Of a stretch of DNA of 44,084 nucleotides, positions 1 to 7,036 are shown in pieces. This stretch comes from JAGLQA01 sp023135565 (GTDB lineage: Bacteria; Acidobacteriota; Aminicenantia; UBA2199): NCBI GenBank assembly GCA_030639305.1, contig DAOWCY010000035.1, positions 1 through 44,084 of the forward strand, read 5' to 3'. Each line of letters opens with the position of its first letter. Position 1 is the first letter of the stretch. Under the pieces are notes generated by a model that searched no databases, was not told the origin of the DNA, and worked only from the letters and a program-made list of their open reading frames with translations. A program made the position numbers and the translations under genes.

Positions 1-2
1 AT

Positions 3-215
3 AGAGCTTTACGCTGTTTTTTGGAGCGTGAACGATTATCAAGGGCTGTACACAGCCTCGATAAGAACCCGGATTCAAATATTGAGGAATTATCCAGGAA
101 GCTGGGTTTTAATGGCGTTAAAGAATTCGAGAGTAAATTTGAGGAATTTTTTTTGGTGCGTCCCGGATTATATGGGGAATACGTTAAAAAACGAAGTGCA
201 GGAGCGTATAAGTGA
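3..215 (+). CDS. AraC-type regulator, C-terminal HTH fragment (cut by window edge)
   Basis: This is the last part of a gene that enters from the left edge; the frame is open to the first bases, so the TTG at 21 is not needed as a start. The visible 70 residues match the second helix-turn-helix of AraC/XylS regulators. IEELSRKLGF corresponds to the usual recognition-helix region, followed by EFESKFEEFF and RPGLYGEYVKKR in place of the family's FSRxFKxxxGxSPxxYR. It therefore probably binds DNA as a transcriptional regulator. The ligand or sensing domain lies outside the window. Whether it controls the small peptide gene to its right cannot be told from here. Confidence 0.6.
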   Translation, partial: RALRCFLERERLSRAVHSLDKNPDSNIEELSRKLGFNGVKEFESKFEEFFLVRPGLYGEYVKKRSAGAYK

Positions 216-281
216 TGGAAAAGTTTTCATTTGGCCGTTTTGCCTTAAGGATTATCAGCATAAGCCACCAGGGTAAAACCG

Positions 282-303
282 GGCGGCCTCTTCGGGGGTC
301 GCC
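282..303. repeat. GC-rich hairpin 1 with TTCG loop
   Basis: A nine-base-pair stem (GGCGGCCTC with GGGGTCGCC, two G-T pairs) closes a TTCG tetraloop. No T-run follows, so it is not a classic terminator by itself. It shares the CCGGGCGGC arm with the hairpins at 379-408 and 561-586. The stretch 216-560 holds no convincing gene, only these hairpins. Confidence 0.6.
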
Positions 304-378
304 TGACCTTATCTACAACCCCACCAAAAAGAGGAAGCCATTCTAAAACCTTCTTTGATTTTCAGGTAAGCGTAACAA

Positions 379-408
379 CCGGGCGGCCCTTCCCGACGGG
401 TCGCCCGG
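379..408. repeat. GC-rich hairpin 2, same family
   Basis: The arms CCGGGCGGCCC and GGGTCGCCCGG pair over eleven positions (one G-T) around an eight-base loop. It is closely related in sequence to the hairpin about 100 bp upstream and is followed by a moderately T-rich stretch. It could be a weak terminator for the AraC-type gene or a structured-RNA or palindromic repeat element. Confidence 0.6.
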
Positions 409-459
409 CCTATTTTGGCCTTATTTAGATTTAGTTTTGATTTGTCACGGGGTGCCGGT

Positions 460-489
460 GGCCGGGTGTTGAACGCCTCTCACCCGGCC
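460..489. repeat. GC-rich hairpin 3
   Basis: A perfect nine-base-pair inverted repeat, GGCCGGGTG with CACCCGGCC, surrounds a twelve-base loop. It lies between hairpins 2 and 4 but its arms differ from theirs. No T-run follows. Confidence 0.5.
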
Positions 490-560
490 CTGCGCCTCAC
501 ATAGGGCTTAACAATTGCATGAGACCTCGATTTAAATAGATTTTGTTTACGATTTACAGG

Positions 561-596
561 CCGGGCGGTTTTACAGGGCTGCCCGGCTTTTTTTTT
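561..596 (+). terminator. Intrinsic terminator, plus strand
   Basis: The stem CCGGGCGG/CTGCCCGG (eight pairs, one G-T) has a ten-base loop and is followed directly by a run of nine T. This is a textbook Rho-independent terminator for rightward transcription, presumably of the AraC-type gene or of an RNA containing the preceding hairpins. Confidence 0.75.
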
Positions 597-658
597 CTGA
601 CCGTGTGCCGGTCGCTCCTGGGGCTGGGGTCGCTGCGGCCCGGTCGATCACCGGGAAG

Positions 659-706
659 AAAAAAGACCGGCTCTTTTACCCGCTGCGGCTTCCTGAAAAG
701 GCCGGT
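659..706 (-). terminator. Intrinsic terminator of the peptide gene, minus strand
   Basis: Read on the minus strand, ACCGGC-CTTTT pairs with AAAAG-A-GCCGGT (eleven pairs with one bulged A) and is followed by C and six T. The stem begins at the base after the stop codon of the small peptide gene, so that gene forms its own transcription unit. Confidence 0.75.
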
Positions 707-883
707 TTATCCCTGTTCGATCGCTTTGGGTCGTGGTTGACAGCAAATCCAAACAGCGGTACAACTTTCAGTACAAACCCATACTGCTGTTTTCCCTTTT
801 ATAATTTTCATCTCGTCATAACTTAAACTTGAAATCATTTCTTTATTAAGGGCTAATTTTTTGGTCAAGCGTTTCTTTTTCAT
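707..883 (-). CDS. RiPP precursor peptide, class I lanthipeptide-like leader (58 aa)
   Basis: This short minus-strand gene encodes 58 residues. It starts at an ATG seven bases downstream of a perfect AGGAGG. Residues 8-30 read KKLALNKEMISSL, then SYDEMKIIKG. This is the KLxLNKxTIxxL...EMxxIxGG leader pattern of Bacteroidota-type class I lanthipeptide and GG-leader natural-product precursors. The putative core after Gly30 has four Cys (37, 41, 47, 48) and several Ser/Thr, with a ten-residue internal repeat: TAVWVC (32-37) and TAVWIC (42-47). The tail ends QPRPKAIEQG. The usual double glycine is replaced by Gly-Lys. A strong promoter and its own terminator flank it. No LanB/LanC-like, radical SAM or protease maturase lies next to it; the only close neighbour is a divergent ABC-2-like membrane protein. 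Family membership is inferred from leader pattern and gene architecture; the modification type is unknown. Confidence 0.8.
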   Translation of the reverse strand: MKKKRLTKKLALNKEMISSLSYDEMKIIKGKTAVWVCTESCTAVWICCQPRPKAIEQG

Positions 884-904
884 GGTTTACCTCCTGATAG
901 AAAT

Positions 905-932
905 ATTATACCAAATGTACGCTTTTTGTCAA
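905..932 (-). promoter_or_regulatory. Consensus sigma-70-type promoter for the precursor peptide
   Basis: On the minus strand TTGACA and TATAAT are both perfect, separated by 16 bases. The likely start of transcription lies only a few bases before the AGGAGG at 895-890, giving a leader of about 15 nt. Such a match suggests strong, largely unregulated expression. Confidence 0.85.
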
Positions 933-959
933 AAAAATCAAACAAAATGAGAATTTTTT

Positions 960-988
960 TTGAAAATTAAAAAAAAATTTGATAGAAT
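960..988 (+). promoter_or_regulatory. Sigma-70-type promoter for the ABC-2-like membrane protein
   Basis: TTGAAA and TAGAAT are separated by 17 bases, with the likely start again just before the GGAGG at 996-1000. It is divergent from the peptide promoter and only 27 bp away, so the two may be co-regulated or compete. Confidence 0.65.
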
Positions 989-1005
989 ACTCCCTGGAGG
1001 TTGCA

Positions 1006-2730
1006 ATGAAAAAAATTATATGTAGCGCGATAAAGAAAAACATAAACAAAACAGGTATAATCATTCTGCTAATATTCACAATACTGGGGCTGTATGTAAA
1101 CCATACAAATATGAATGAATACGAGAACATGCCAAAAGATGAGTTTATAAAAGCTGAAAAGAAAAAGTTTGATAGTTATTTTGTTTTACATCAATACGTT
1201 ATCGCAGGATTTAAAACAATGTATATGCCTTCTCCTATTTCATCAATGTTCTGGGCTTCAACAAGCACTTCATCAAGCTTAACTGCTTCTGTTGATGCTG
1301 GTTACAAGCTTTATTTAAGTGGTGACGGAGAAAATGACGCGGGAAATCTTGACTTCTCTCGATATGCTATCATATTTTGGAGCATAGTTGCTCTTTCATT
1401 TGGTTGGTTAGCTTATAGGAAAAAGAAGTACTTAAAACAACTTATGAATCATAGCTCTAAATTTACCGTTTACTTTTCAATTCTTTTCGCCCGGTTAATC
1501 GTCATATTTCTATCACTATTAATTTTTGATTTCAGCTTGATTGCTCAGTGTAGTTTAAACGGTATTAACCTGAGTGCAGGTTTTATGGGCTATTTTCTTG
1601 TATACATAATGAATACAATTTTAGCAATCATAATTTTTCTTATTATTGGGGCTATATTAGGAATGATAAACAATGCTTTGCTGAGTTTTTCAATGACGTT
1701 TTTGGCATGGTTTGTTTTGGTAATAATGTTTCCAAATTCGATAAATTTAGACATTCATGAAAAACCGAAAATGAAAACGTACTATAAGAACGTAGCGAAT
1801 AAGGTCGAGATAATTGCAAAAGGTGAAAAGGAATCACTTGAAAAAATACAAAAAGGTAACGGCAGAATTGAAACAGTTAGAGAATATATTGAGGGGTTAA
1901 TAAACGGTGGTATTATCGAAAAAATAGAAACGGGTATGTTAGAAAAAATTAACAATAAGGCTAAAAAGATACAATTGCGGTGTATGTTTACTCCCGTAAC
2001 TTTTTACCAATCAGTAAACAACGAATTGTCTTCAATGGGTTATAACGGTTACATTGAGTTCTACAAGTTTAATATACTTAACAAAAGAAAATTTTTAGAG
2101 CACTATCTTGCAAATCTCGAAACAGAAAAACTTGAACCATTTTTAAATGGTGATGAGTACATATATTACGCTAAACCCAGCCTGCCGGCATATTTCGGTT
2201 TAGGGTTGGCGGTTCAGGCTTTCTGGATAGTCCTTCTTTTCGCGGGCGGTTATATACTCTTTAGCCGGTCGATCTATCCCAAACCGGTAAACGCGAAAGC
2301 CTTTAAAGACATGAAGATCATAGACATACAACCAGGGAGGTTGGCTGTATTTCACTCTATTGACGGAAAAGAAGAGATTTACGAGCAGGCATATAACGCA
2401 CTATCCGGAAAATGTGAGAAAAATTTCATCAAGATAAACGGCAAACATCCTGCCGGTGATTTTTTCTACCTACCTGACCGTAAACACATTCCAGAAGGGG
2501 TAATTCCTGAATCGGATGTACAAGCCCTTGAGTATGCAGCGGGAAAATCGAAAACTATCGTTTTAGATGGATTTGTCACGGCATACAAATGTGAAGAGAC
2601 TAACCGCAAGATCAAAGAACTAAAAGAAAAAGGGCATGTATTTATATCTCTTGACTTGCAGCAGCAAATAAAGGAGATAGATCACAGCATCGAGCAATTT
2701 GGTGGAGATATAGAGATAAAAGACACATAA
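1006..2730 (+). CDS. ABC-2-type membrane protein fused to a degenerate ABC ATPase-like domain
   Basis: The ATG five bases after GGAGG is preferred over an upstream in-frame start, giving 574 residues. There is one membrane segment near residues 16-33 and a soluble loop. Four more segments lie between about 119 and 243, then a large polar loop (about 250-390) and a sixth segment at about 395-421. This layout resembles ABC-2 export permeases. The C-terminal 140 residues read like an ABC nucleotide-binding domain: ALSGKCEKNFIKINGK resembles the region after Walker A, FFYLPD the Q-loop region, and KTIVLDGF (about 516-523) a Walker B. However, the Walker A site reads SIDGKEEIYEQ and no LSGGQ signature is evident, so it probably does not hydrolyse ATP. 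It lies divergent to the RiPP precursor, so a role in its export, sensing or immunity is possible (inference). The first two thirds are strongly AT-rich. Confidence 0.6.
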   Translation: MKKIICSAIKKNINKTGIIILLIFTILGLYVNHTNMNEYENMPKDEFIKAEKKKFDSYFVLHQYVIAGFKTMYMPSPISSMFWASTSTSSSLTASVDAGYKLYLSGDGENDAGNLDFSRYAIIFWSIVALSFGWLAYRKKKYLKQLMNHSSKFTVYFSILFARLIVIFLSLLIFDFSLIAQCSLNGINLSAGFMGYFLVYIMNTILAIIIFLIIGAILGMINNALLSFSMTFLAWFVLVIMFPNSINLDIHEKPKMKTYYKNVANKVEIIAKGEKESLEKIQKGNGRIETVREYIEGLINGGIIEKIETGMLEKINNKAKKIQLRCMFTPVTFYQSVNNELSSMGYNGYIEFYKFNILNKRKFLEHYLANLETEKLEPFLNGDEYIYYAKPSLPAYFGLGLAVQAFWIVLLFAGGYILFSRSIYPKPVNAKAFKDMKIIDIQPGRLAVFHSIDGKEEIYEQAYNALSGKCEKNFIKINGKHPAGDFFYLPDRKHIPEGVIPESDVQALEYAAGKSKTIVLDGFVTAYKCEETNRKIKELKEKGHVFISLDLQQQIKEIDHSIEQFGGDIEIKDT

Positions 2731-2757
2731 AGACCATTACGGTAGTATATATCCTGG

Positions 2758-2780
2758 AAAAAAAAACCGGCTCCCTGCCG
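2758..2780 (-). terminator. Possible terminator, minus strand
   Basis: On the minus strand a CCGGC/GCCGG stem with a five-base loop is followed by a run of eight T. No minus-strand gene lies upstream, so it may simply be part of the intergenic repeat or may stop antisense transcription. Confidence 0.35.
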
Positions 2781-2900
2781 GGGGACGCCCCCATTGGGTT
2801 CGTCGTTGGGGGCCAGCGGCATACCGCCCCCATTAAATTGAAGTTGGGGGCCGCGGCATACCGAACCTCCGAAAAAGTTTGAACAAAACTTTTGTTAATT
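2758..2900 (-). repeat. Dispersed modular intergenic repeat, copy R1 (minus orientation)
   Basis: Read on the minus strand this stretch has the same modules as the repeats near 11671 and 37927: an AAAAGTTTTGTTCAAACTTT hairpin, CGGAGG, and CCCCGGCAGGGAGCCGG. Inside it are two tandem 38-40 bp units (2785-2824 and 2824-2861). Each forms a GCCCCCA/TGGGGGC hairpin and ends GCGGCATACC. No gene is seen between 2731 and 3292. Confidence 0.6.
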
Positions 2901-3055
2901 GAGAAACGGCCCTTATCGGCACCGCCCACTTTTTGGTGGATAATTTAGCCAGCTTTAAACATTCAACATTCGGCATTCAGCCTGCAGCATAGTAAAATAT
3001 TGCCCCCATTCTTGACTTTTACCGGGGTTTTGCGACAAAAAGATGCGGGTGACAC

Positions 3056-3084
3056 TTGACAAAAGCTGACAATTCAGGTATTAA
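3056..3084 (+). promoter_or_regulatory. Main promoter of the glycan locus
   Basis: TTGACA (perfect) and TATTAA are 17 bases apart, about 210 bp before the first glycan gene. Together with the ops-like element downstream this is the likely head promoter of the long operon. Confidence 0.65.
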
Positions 3085-3092
3085 TAGAGTTT

Positions 3093-3292
3093 GGCAAAGT
3101 AAAAATGCAGCTATATAGGTAAAAATAGAGAAAAAAATTAAACTCGTGAAGAAACTTTGCCCCAATAATCTGTACCGTCCGGCTAAAATCCGCCACCGGG
3201 TTAAGGGCGGTAGCTTATATTTTTTCCCCAAAAAGCGGGTGGCGCCCGCAGCATGAGGGGCCTGGTAAAGCAGCATTATGTGAAACAATTTT
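3093..3292 (+). promoter_or_regulatory. Long leader with ops/JUMPStart-like element GGGCGGTAGC (3205-3214)
   Basis: The leader begins with GGCAAAGT (3093-3100), which can pair with ACTTTGCC (3154-3161). It then has CCGCC (3190-3194), which can pair with GGCGG (3206-3210). The string GGGCGGTAGC equals the first part of the ops element found in JUMPStart leaders of enterobacterial capsule and O-antigen operons, where RfaH is recruited to a paused polymerase. The following bases, TTATATTTTTT, differ from the E. coli GTG. A GCGGG/CCCGC hairpin follows. Its position just before a polysaccharide operon supports antitermination control; no NusG/RfaH-like gene is in the window. Confidence 0.5.
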
Positions 3293-4444
3293 ATGAAAAT
3301 ACCTTTTAATAAACCCTACCTGACCGGCAAAGAAGCCCACTACCTCTACCAGGCGGTTCTTTCCGGGAAAATTTCCGGGAACGGTATGTTCACCCAGAAA
3401 TGCCACCGCTTCTTCGAAGAGAGATACGGGTTTAAAAAAACTCTGCTCACTACTTCCTGTACCGACGCCTTAGAGATGGCCGCCATCCTGGTGGGCATCG
3501 AACCGGGCGACGAGGTAATCATTCCCGCTTATACTTTTACTTCTACGGCAAATGCTTTTATTTTAAGAGGCGCAAAGATCGTTTTTGCCGACAGTGAAGC
3601 GGTGTCTCCCAATATCGACCCAGAAAAAATCGAAAGTCTTATCACGCCGCGGACGAAGGCCATCGTCCCGGTCCATTATGCCGGGGTCGCTTGCCATATG
3701 GATAAAATTATGGAAATCGCCGGCAAACACGATCTTTTCGTGGTAGAAGACGCAGCCCAGGCCGTAGACTCTTTTTACATACGGACAGCGTCCGCACCCT
3801 CTGAGCGGCCTTTAGGCTCTATCGGGCATCTTGGGGCATTCTCCTTCCACGAAACCAAAAATGTCATTTGCGGCGAAGGCGGGATGTTGGCCATAAATGA
3901 CGAGAAATTAATCGCACGGGCCGAAATTTTATGGGAAAAAGGCACCAACCGGGCTGCTTTTTTTAGAGGGGAGGTAGATAAATACAGTTGGATGGACATC
4001 GGCTCGTCCTACCTCCCGAGTGACATCCTGGCTGCCTTTCTTTATGCCCAGTTAGAGAATTTAGACCGAATCCAGGAACAGAGAAAAAAAATATGGCGCC
4101 GGTATTACGAAGAATTAAAGGATCTCGAAGACAAAGAACTGCTCAAATTGCCCTATATTCATGAATATGCCTGTAATAATGCTCATTTATTCTACATTCT
4201 CTGCCGGAGCGAAACAGAATGGGGCGAGATGTTGGCTCATCTAAAAAAATGCGGTATTACGGCTATTTTTCATTATCTCCCGCTGCACAAGTCGGGGTAT
4301 TATAAAGAGAAGCATGATGGCCGGGATTTGCCCAGGTGTGAATATTTCAGCAGCCACTTGATCCGGCTGCCCATGTATTATGAGATCAGCCCGCAAGAGA
4401 TAAGTTATGTGTGCGATAGAATCAAAGAATTTTTTGGAAAATAA
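3293..4444 (+). CDS. wecE: dTDP-4-amino-4,6-dideoxygalactose transaminase, WecE/RffA type
   Basis: This PLP-dependent sugar aminotransferase of the DegT/DnrJ/EryC1/StrS family has 383 residues, the family's usual length. It closely follows the WecE pattern: KIPFNKPYLTGKE, LLTTSCTDALEMAAIL, VPVHYAGVACHMD, VEDAAQ, FSFHETKN (PLP lysine at residue 189), EKGTNRAAFFRGEVDKYSW and DIGSSYLPSD. The expected reaction is glutamate-dependent amination of dTDP-4-keto-6-deoxyglucose to the 4-amino sugar. A short extra stretch, IRTASAPSERP (about 163-173), precedes the LGSIG motif. No good ribosome binding site is seen before the ATG. It is the first gene of the locus; the WecD-like acetyltransferase at 20638 would be its natural partner. 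Confidence 0.85.
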   Translation: MKIPFNKPYLTGKEAHYLYQAVLSGKISGNGMFTQKCHRFFEERYGFKKTLLTTSCTDALEMAAILVGIEPGDEVIIPAYTFTSTANAFILRGAKIVFADSEAVSPNIDPEKIESLITPRTKAIVPVHYAGVACHMDKIMEIAGKHDLFVVEDAAQAVDSFYIRTASAPSERPLGSIGHLGAFSFHETKNVICGEGGMLAINDEKLIARAEILWEKGTNRAAFFRGEVDKYSWMDIGSSYLPSDILAAFLYAQLENLDRIQEQRKKIWRRYYEELKDLEDKELLKLPYIHEYACNNAHLFYILCRSETEWGEMLAHLKKCGITAIFHYLPLHKSGYYKEKHDGRDLPRCEYFSSHLIRLPMYYEISPQEISYVCDRIKEFFGK

Positions 4445-4530
4445 TGATTTCCATACACTCTATAATCAATAAGTTGAATAGATACTGCTCTTTTTGATTT
4501 TTGTATATTGTTTTATTTTAAGAAAATATA

Positions 4531-5046
4531 ATGTTTGAAATAAGAAAAACCGAACTTGAAGGGGTTTTATTAGTCGAGCCGGGTATTTTTGAAGATCACA
4601 GAGGCTCTTTTGTGGAGATATTCAATTTAGATGAATATAAAGACTCCGGTATAAATGTCAAATTTGTGCGCGATGCCCTTTCCACCTCAGCCAAAAACGT
4701 GCTGCGCGGCATTCACTACGACGATAAAACCTGGAAATTGATCCAGTGCATGTACGGCAAGATTTATTTCGTGGTGGTGGACATGCGGGAAGAGTCTAAG
4801 CAGTATCTTAAATGGCAGTCATTTATTCTTTCGCATCAGAATCGGCGCCAGGTGTTGGTGCCGCCTTATTTCGGCAATGGCCATTTAGTTTTGAGCGAAA
4901 GTTGTACATTTTACTACAAGATGTCGGAATATTATGACCCGGGCAATGAGAAAATTCTCAGGTGGGACGATCCTGAAGCAGGTATTTTTTGGCCGGTGAA
5001 GGAGCCGGTTTTATCTCGAAAAGATGCCACCGCGGATTATTTATAG
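4531..5046 (+). CDS. RmlC-like dTDP-sugar epimerase/isomerase (cupin)
   Basis: A 171-residue cupin of the dTDP-4-dehydrorhamnose 3,5-epimerase family. Family motifs seen are EDHRGSFVEIFN, LRGIHYDDKTWKLIQ (catalytic-type His62), GKIYFVVVDMR, VPPYFGNGHLVLSE, a Tyr-rich stretch at 128-135, and WDDPEAGIFWP. The usual HYQ is HYD here and the GFAHGF loop is FGNGHL, so substrate and product may differ from classical RmlC. It sits three bases upstream of a DegT aminotransferase, suggesting that it prepares a keto-sugar for amination. An AT-rich gap of 86 bp before it has no clear ribosome binding site. Confidence 0.75.
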   Translation: MFEIRKTELEGVLLVEPGIFEDHRGSFVEIFNLDEYKDSGINVKFVRDALSTSAKNVLRGIHYDDKTWKLIQCMYGKIYFVVVDMREESKQYLKWQSFILSHQNRRQVLVPPYFGNGHLVLSESCTFYYKMSEYYDPGNEKILRWDDPEAGIFWPVKEPVLSRKDATADYL

Positions 5047-5049
5047 AGA

Positions 5050-6225
5050 ATGAAAATAAGAGAAAATTTTTTACCGTTGGCGGTTCCCGATATCGGCGAC
5101 GCGGAGAAGGCGGAAGTGCTGGACAGCCTGGAAAGCGGTTGGATCAGCGTCGGCCCCAAAGTCAGGAAATTCGAAGAAGAATTTGCCGCTTACCATGGAG
5201 TAAAACACGCCATTGCCACCAGTTCCTGCACCACGGCGCTGTTGGTTGCCGTCACGGCATTGGGTATCGGGCCCGGTGATTATGTGATCGTGCCCACGGT
5301 CACCTGGCAGTCTACGGCCAACATCGTGGAGCAGGTAGGCGCAGTGCCCCTGTTTACCGATGTGGAAAAAGACACGCAGAACATGAAATTCGAAGATGTG
5401 GAAGATTATATCGGTCGTTATGGCGAAAAAATAAAAGCCATTATCCCGGTGCATATGTCGGGGCTGCCGGTAGACATGGATCGGTTTAGCGAAATATCGG
5501 ACAAACATGGCATTCCCATTTTATATGATGCGGCTCACGCGGTGTTTTCGTCTTACAAAGGCAAGATGGTAGGCGGTTTTGGGCAGATGTCCTGTTTCAG
5601 TTTTTATGCCACCAAGAATATTACTTGCGGGGACGGCGGCATCATTACCACCAACGACGATGATTTGGCGGAACGGTGCCGGGTATGGTCGTATCATGGT
5701 TTGCCCAAAGATTCCTGGAAGCGTTATTCGGAAGAAAGCGGCAGTCCGCATGTACAGTGTGTAGTGCCGGGTTACAAATTTAACCTCACCGATTTGCAGG
5801 CAGCTTTGGGGTTGGCCCAACTGCGCAGAAGAGATGAATTGATAAAAAAGCGCAATGATCTAATAATTTATTATAATGAACTTTTTGAAAATTTGGATTG
5901 CATCGAAACCCCGGTTTTTGAGACAGCCCATGGCAAATGGGGCAATCATGTGTATGTAATCAAAATACTCGATGAACAAATAGACCGGGACAGGTTTATG
6001 CAGGAGCTGCGGAAGTTGAATATCGGTAGTAACCTGCATTTTTACCCTGTGCACAAGAACATCTATTATAAAAGGAAGTATCCCGACGTGGTGCTGCCTA
6101 ATGCCGAGTGGTTGATGCAGCGCATATTGACCCTGCCGTTGTGCACGAAATATTCGCGGCAAGACGTCGAATATGTGGTAAATTCTGTAAGATATGTTTA
6201 TGATTACGTGATTAATGAGGCTTAA
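5050..6225 (+). CDS. DegT/DnrJ/EryC1/StrS-family sugar aminotransferase
   Basis: A PLP aminotransferase of 391 residues acting on a keto nucleotide sugar. Motifs: LESGWISVGPKVRKFEEEFA at the start, ATSSCTTALLVA, GPGDYVIVPTVTWQSTAN, YDAAHA, and FSFYATKN with the PLP lysine at 189. LTDLQAALGLAQL and FYPVHKNIYY form the C-terminal substrate region. It is tightly coupled to the RmlC-like gene before it. It is distinct in sequence from the two other DegT enzymes of the locus, so three amino sugars or three amination steps are likely. A 40-bp piece of its 3' part recurs exactly at 7080-7119. Confidence 0.85.
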   Translation: MKIRENFLPLAVPDIGDAEKAEVLDSLESGWISVGPKVRKFEEEFAAYHGVKHAIATSSCTTALLVAVTALGIGPGDYVIVPTVTWQSTANIVEQVGAVPLFTDVEKDTQNMKFEDVEDYIGRYGEKIKAIIPVHMSGLPVDMDRFSEISDKHGIPILYDAAHAVFSSYKGKMVGGFGQMSCFSFYATKNITCGDGGIITTNDDDLAERCRVWSYHGLPKDSWKRYSEESGSPHVQCVVPGYKFNLTDLQAALGLAQLRRRDELIKKRNDLIIYYNELFENLDCIETPVFETAHGKWGNHVYVIKILDEQIDRDRFMQELRKLNIGSNLHFYPVHKNIYYKRKYPDVVLPNAEWLMQRILTLPLCTKYSRQDVEYVVNSVRYVYDYVINEA

Positions 6226-6226
6226 T

Positions 6227-7036
6227 ATGAGTATAAAATCGAAACTATTTAATTTGTTTTTTAAATTAATTAAAGGCATTGGTTATGAAAGAATATTTCT
6301 TCAAAAATTACGCGGCAAAATCAATTCTTCACCATATAATATTTTACCGAAATTTTTTTGTAAAGAAGCAGAATTAAAATTTTTAGATGTTGGTGCAAAT
6401 AGAGGTCAGACCATTGATGTAATAATCGATATATTTCCTAATTCTAAAATATTCTCATTCGAGCCAACGCCTGGATTAAGTAATGAGCTTAAAAAAAAAT
6501 ACTATGATAAAAAAAATCTTTTTATTTACGATTGTGCAATAGGTGACTTTTCGGGGAGAATAAAGTTTTATACATCAGAATTTTCACCAACAAATTCTTC
6601 TTTGAAACCCGAAATTGATTTATATAAAAATTTTAATAGTCCAAGAGTTCATGATTTTGAAAAGTTGATCGAAATTGAAGTTCCAATAATAACTTTAAAC
6701 GAATGGTTCAAAAATGAAAATTTAATTAATGAAATTGATGTTTTAAAAATTGATACACAAGGGACTGAATATAACGTTTTAAAAGGAGCCCTGGATATAC
6801 TGAGCACAAAAATAAAAATTGTTGTTTTCGAGGGACAATTTTTATCTTTTTATAAAGATTCCGTTCCTTTTTACAAAACAATTGAGTTACTTTATGAAAA
6901 TAATTTTTATCTTCTAGATATTTTTGGTTATAACTATAATAATATACAGATGATCGAATGTGATTTTGTGTTCATCAATAGCAATTTTTATAATATTGAA
7001 GCAATAAACATGATAAAACAGGAAGGTGTTATATAA
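6227..7036 (+). CDS. FkbM-family SAM-dependent methyltransferase
   Basis: The second in-frame ATG is chosen because GAGG lies six bases before it, giving 269 residues. Motif I is FLDVGANRGQTIDV, followed by FSFEPTPG, the NSS stretch of FkbM proteins, IDVLKIDTQGTEYNVLKGA and FEGQF. FkbM enzymes methylate hydroxyl groups of sugars or polyketides, so the likely role is O-methylation of a glycan residue. The gene is strikingly AT-rich compared with the aminotransferase it follows by one base. It begins a foreign-looking block of three genes. Confidence 0.8.
   Translation: MSIKSKLFNLFFKLIKGIGYERIFLQKLRGKINSSPYNILPKFFCKEAELKFLDVGANRGQTIDVIIDIFPNSKIFSFEPTPGLSNELKKKYYDKKNLFIYDCAIGDFSGRIKFYTSEFSPTNSSLKPEIDLYKNFNSPRVHDFEKLIEIEVPIITLNEWFKNENLINEIDVLKIDTQGTEYNVLKGALDILSTKIKIVVFEGQFLSFYKDSVPFYKTIELLYENNFYLLDIFGYNYNNIQMIECDFVFINSNFYNIEAINMIKQEGVI

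Noticed and set aside
543..826. Overlapping plus-strand ORFs across the terminator and peptide region
   Set aside because: They run through two terminators and opposite to a well-supported minus-strand gene; their residues are low-complexity translation of hairpins.
2785..2861. Two tandem 38-40 bp units as a possible CRISPR array
   Set aside because: Only two adjoining units without spacers; each is a hairpin belonging to the intergenic repeat.
2642..3406. Several minus-strand ORFs between the membrane protein and WecE
   Set aside because: They have no ribosome binding sites, show no recognisable motif and cross repeats, the main promoter and the WecE start.
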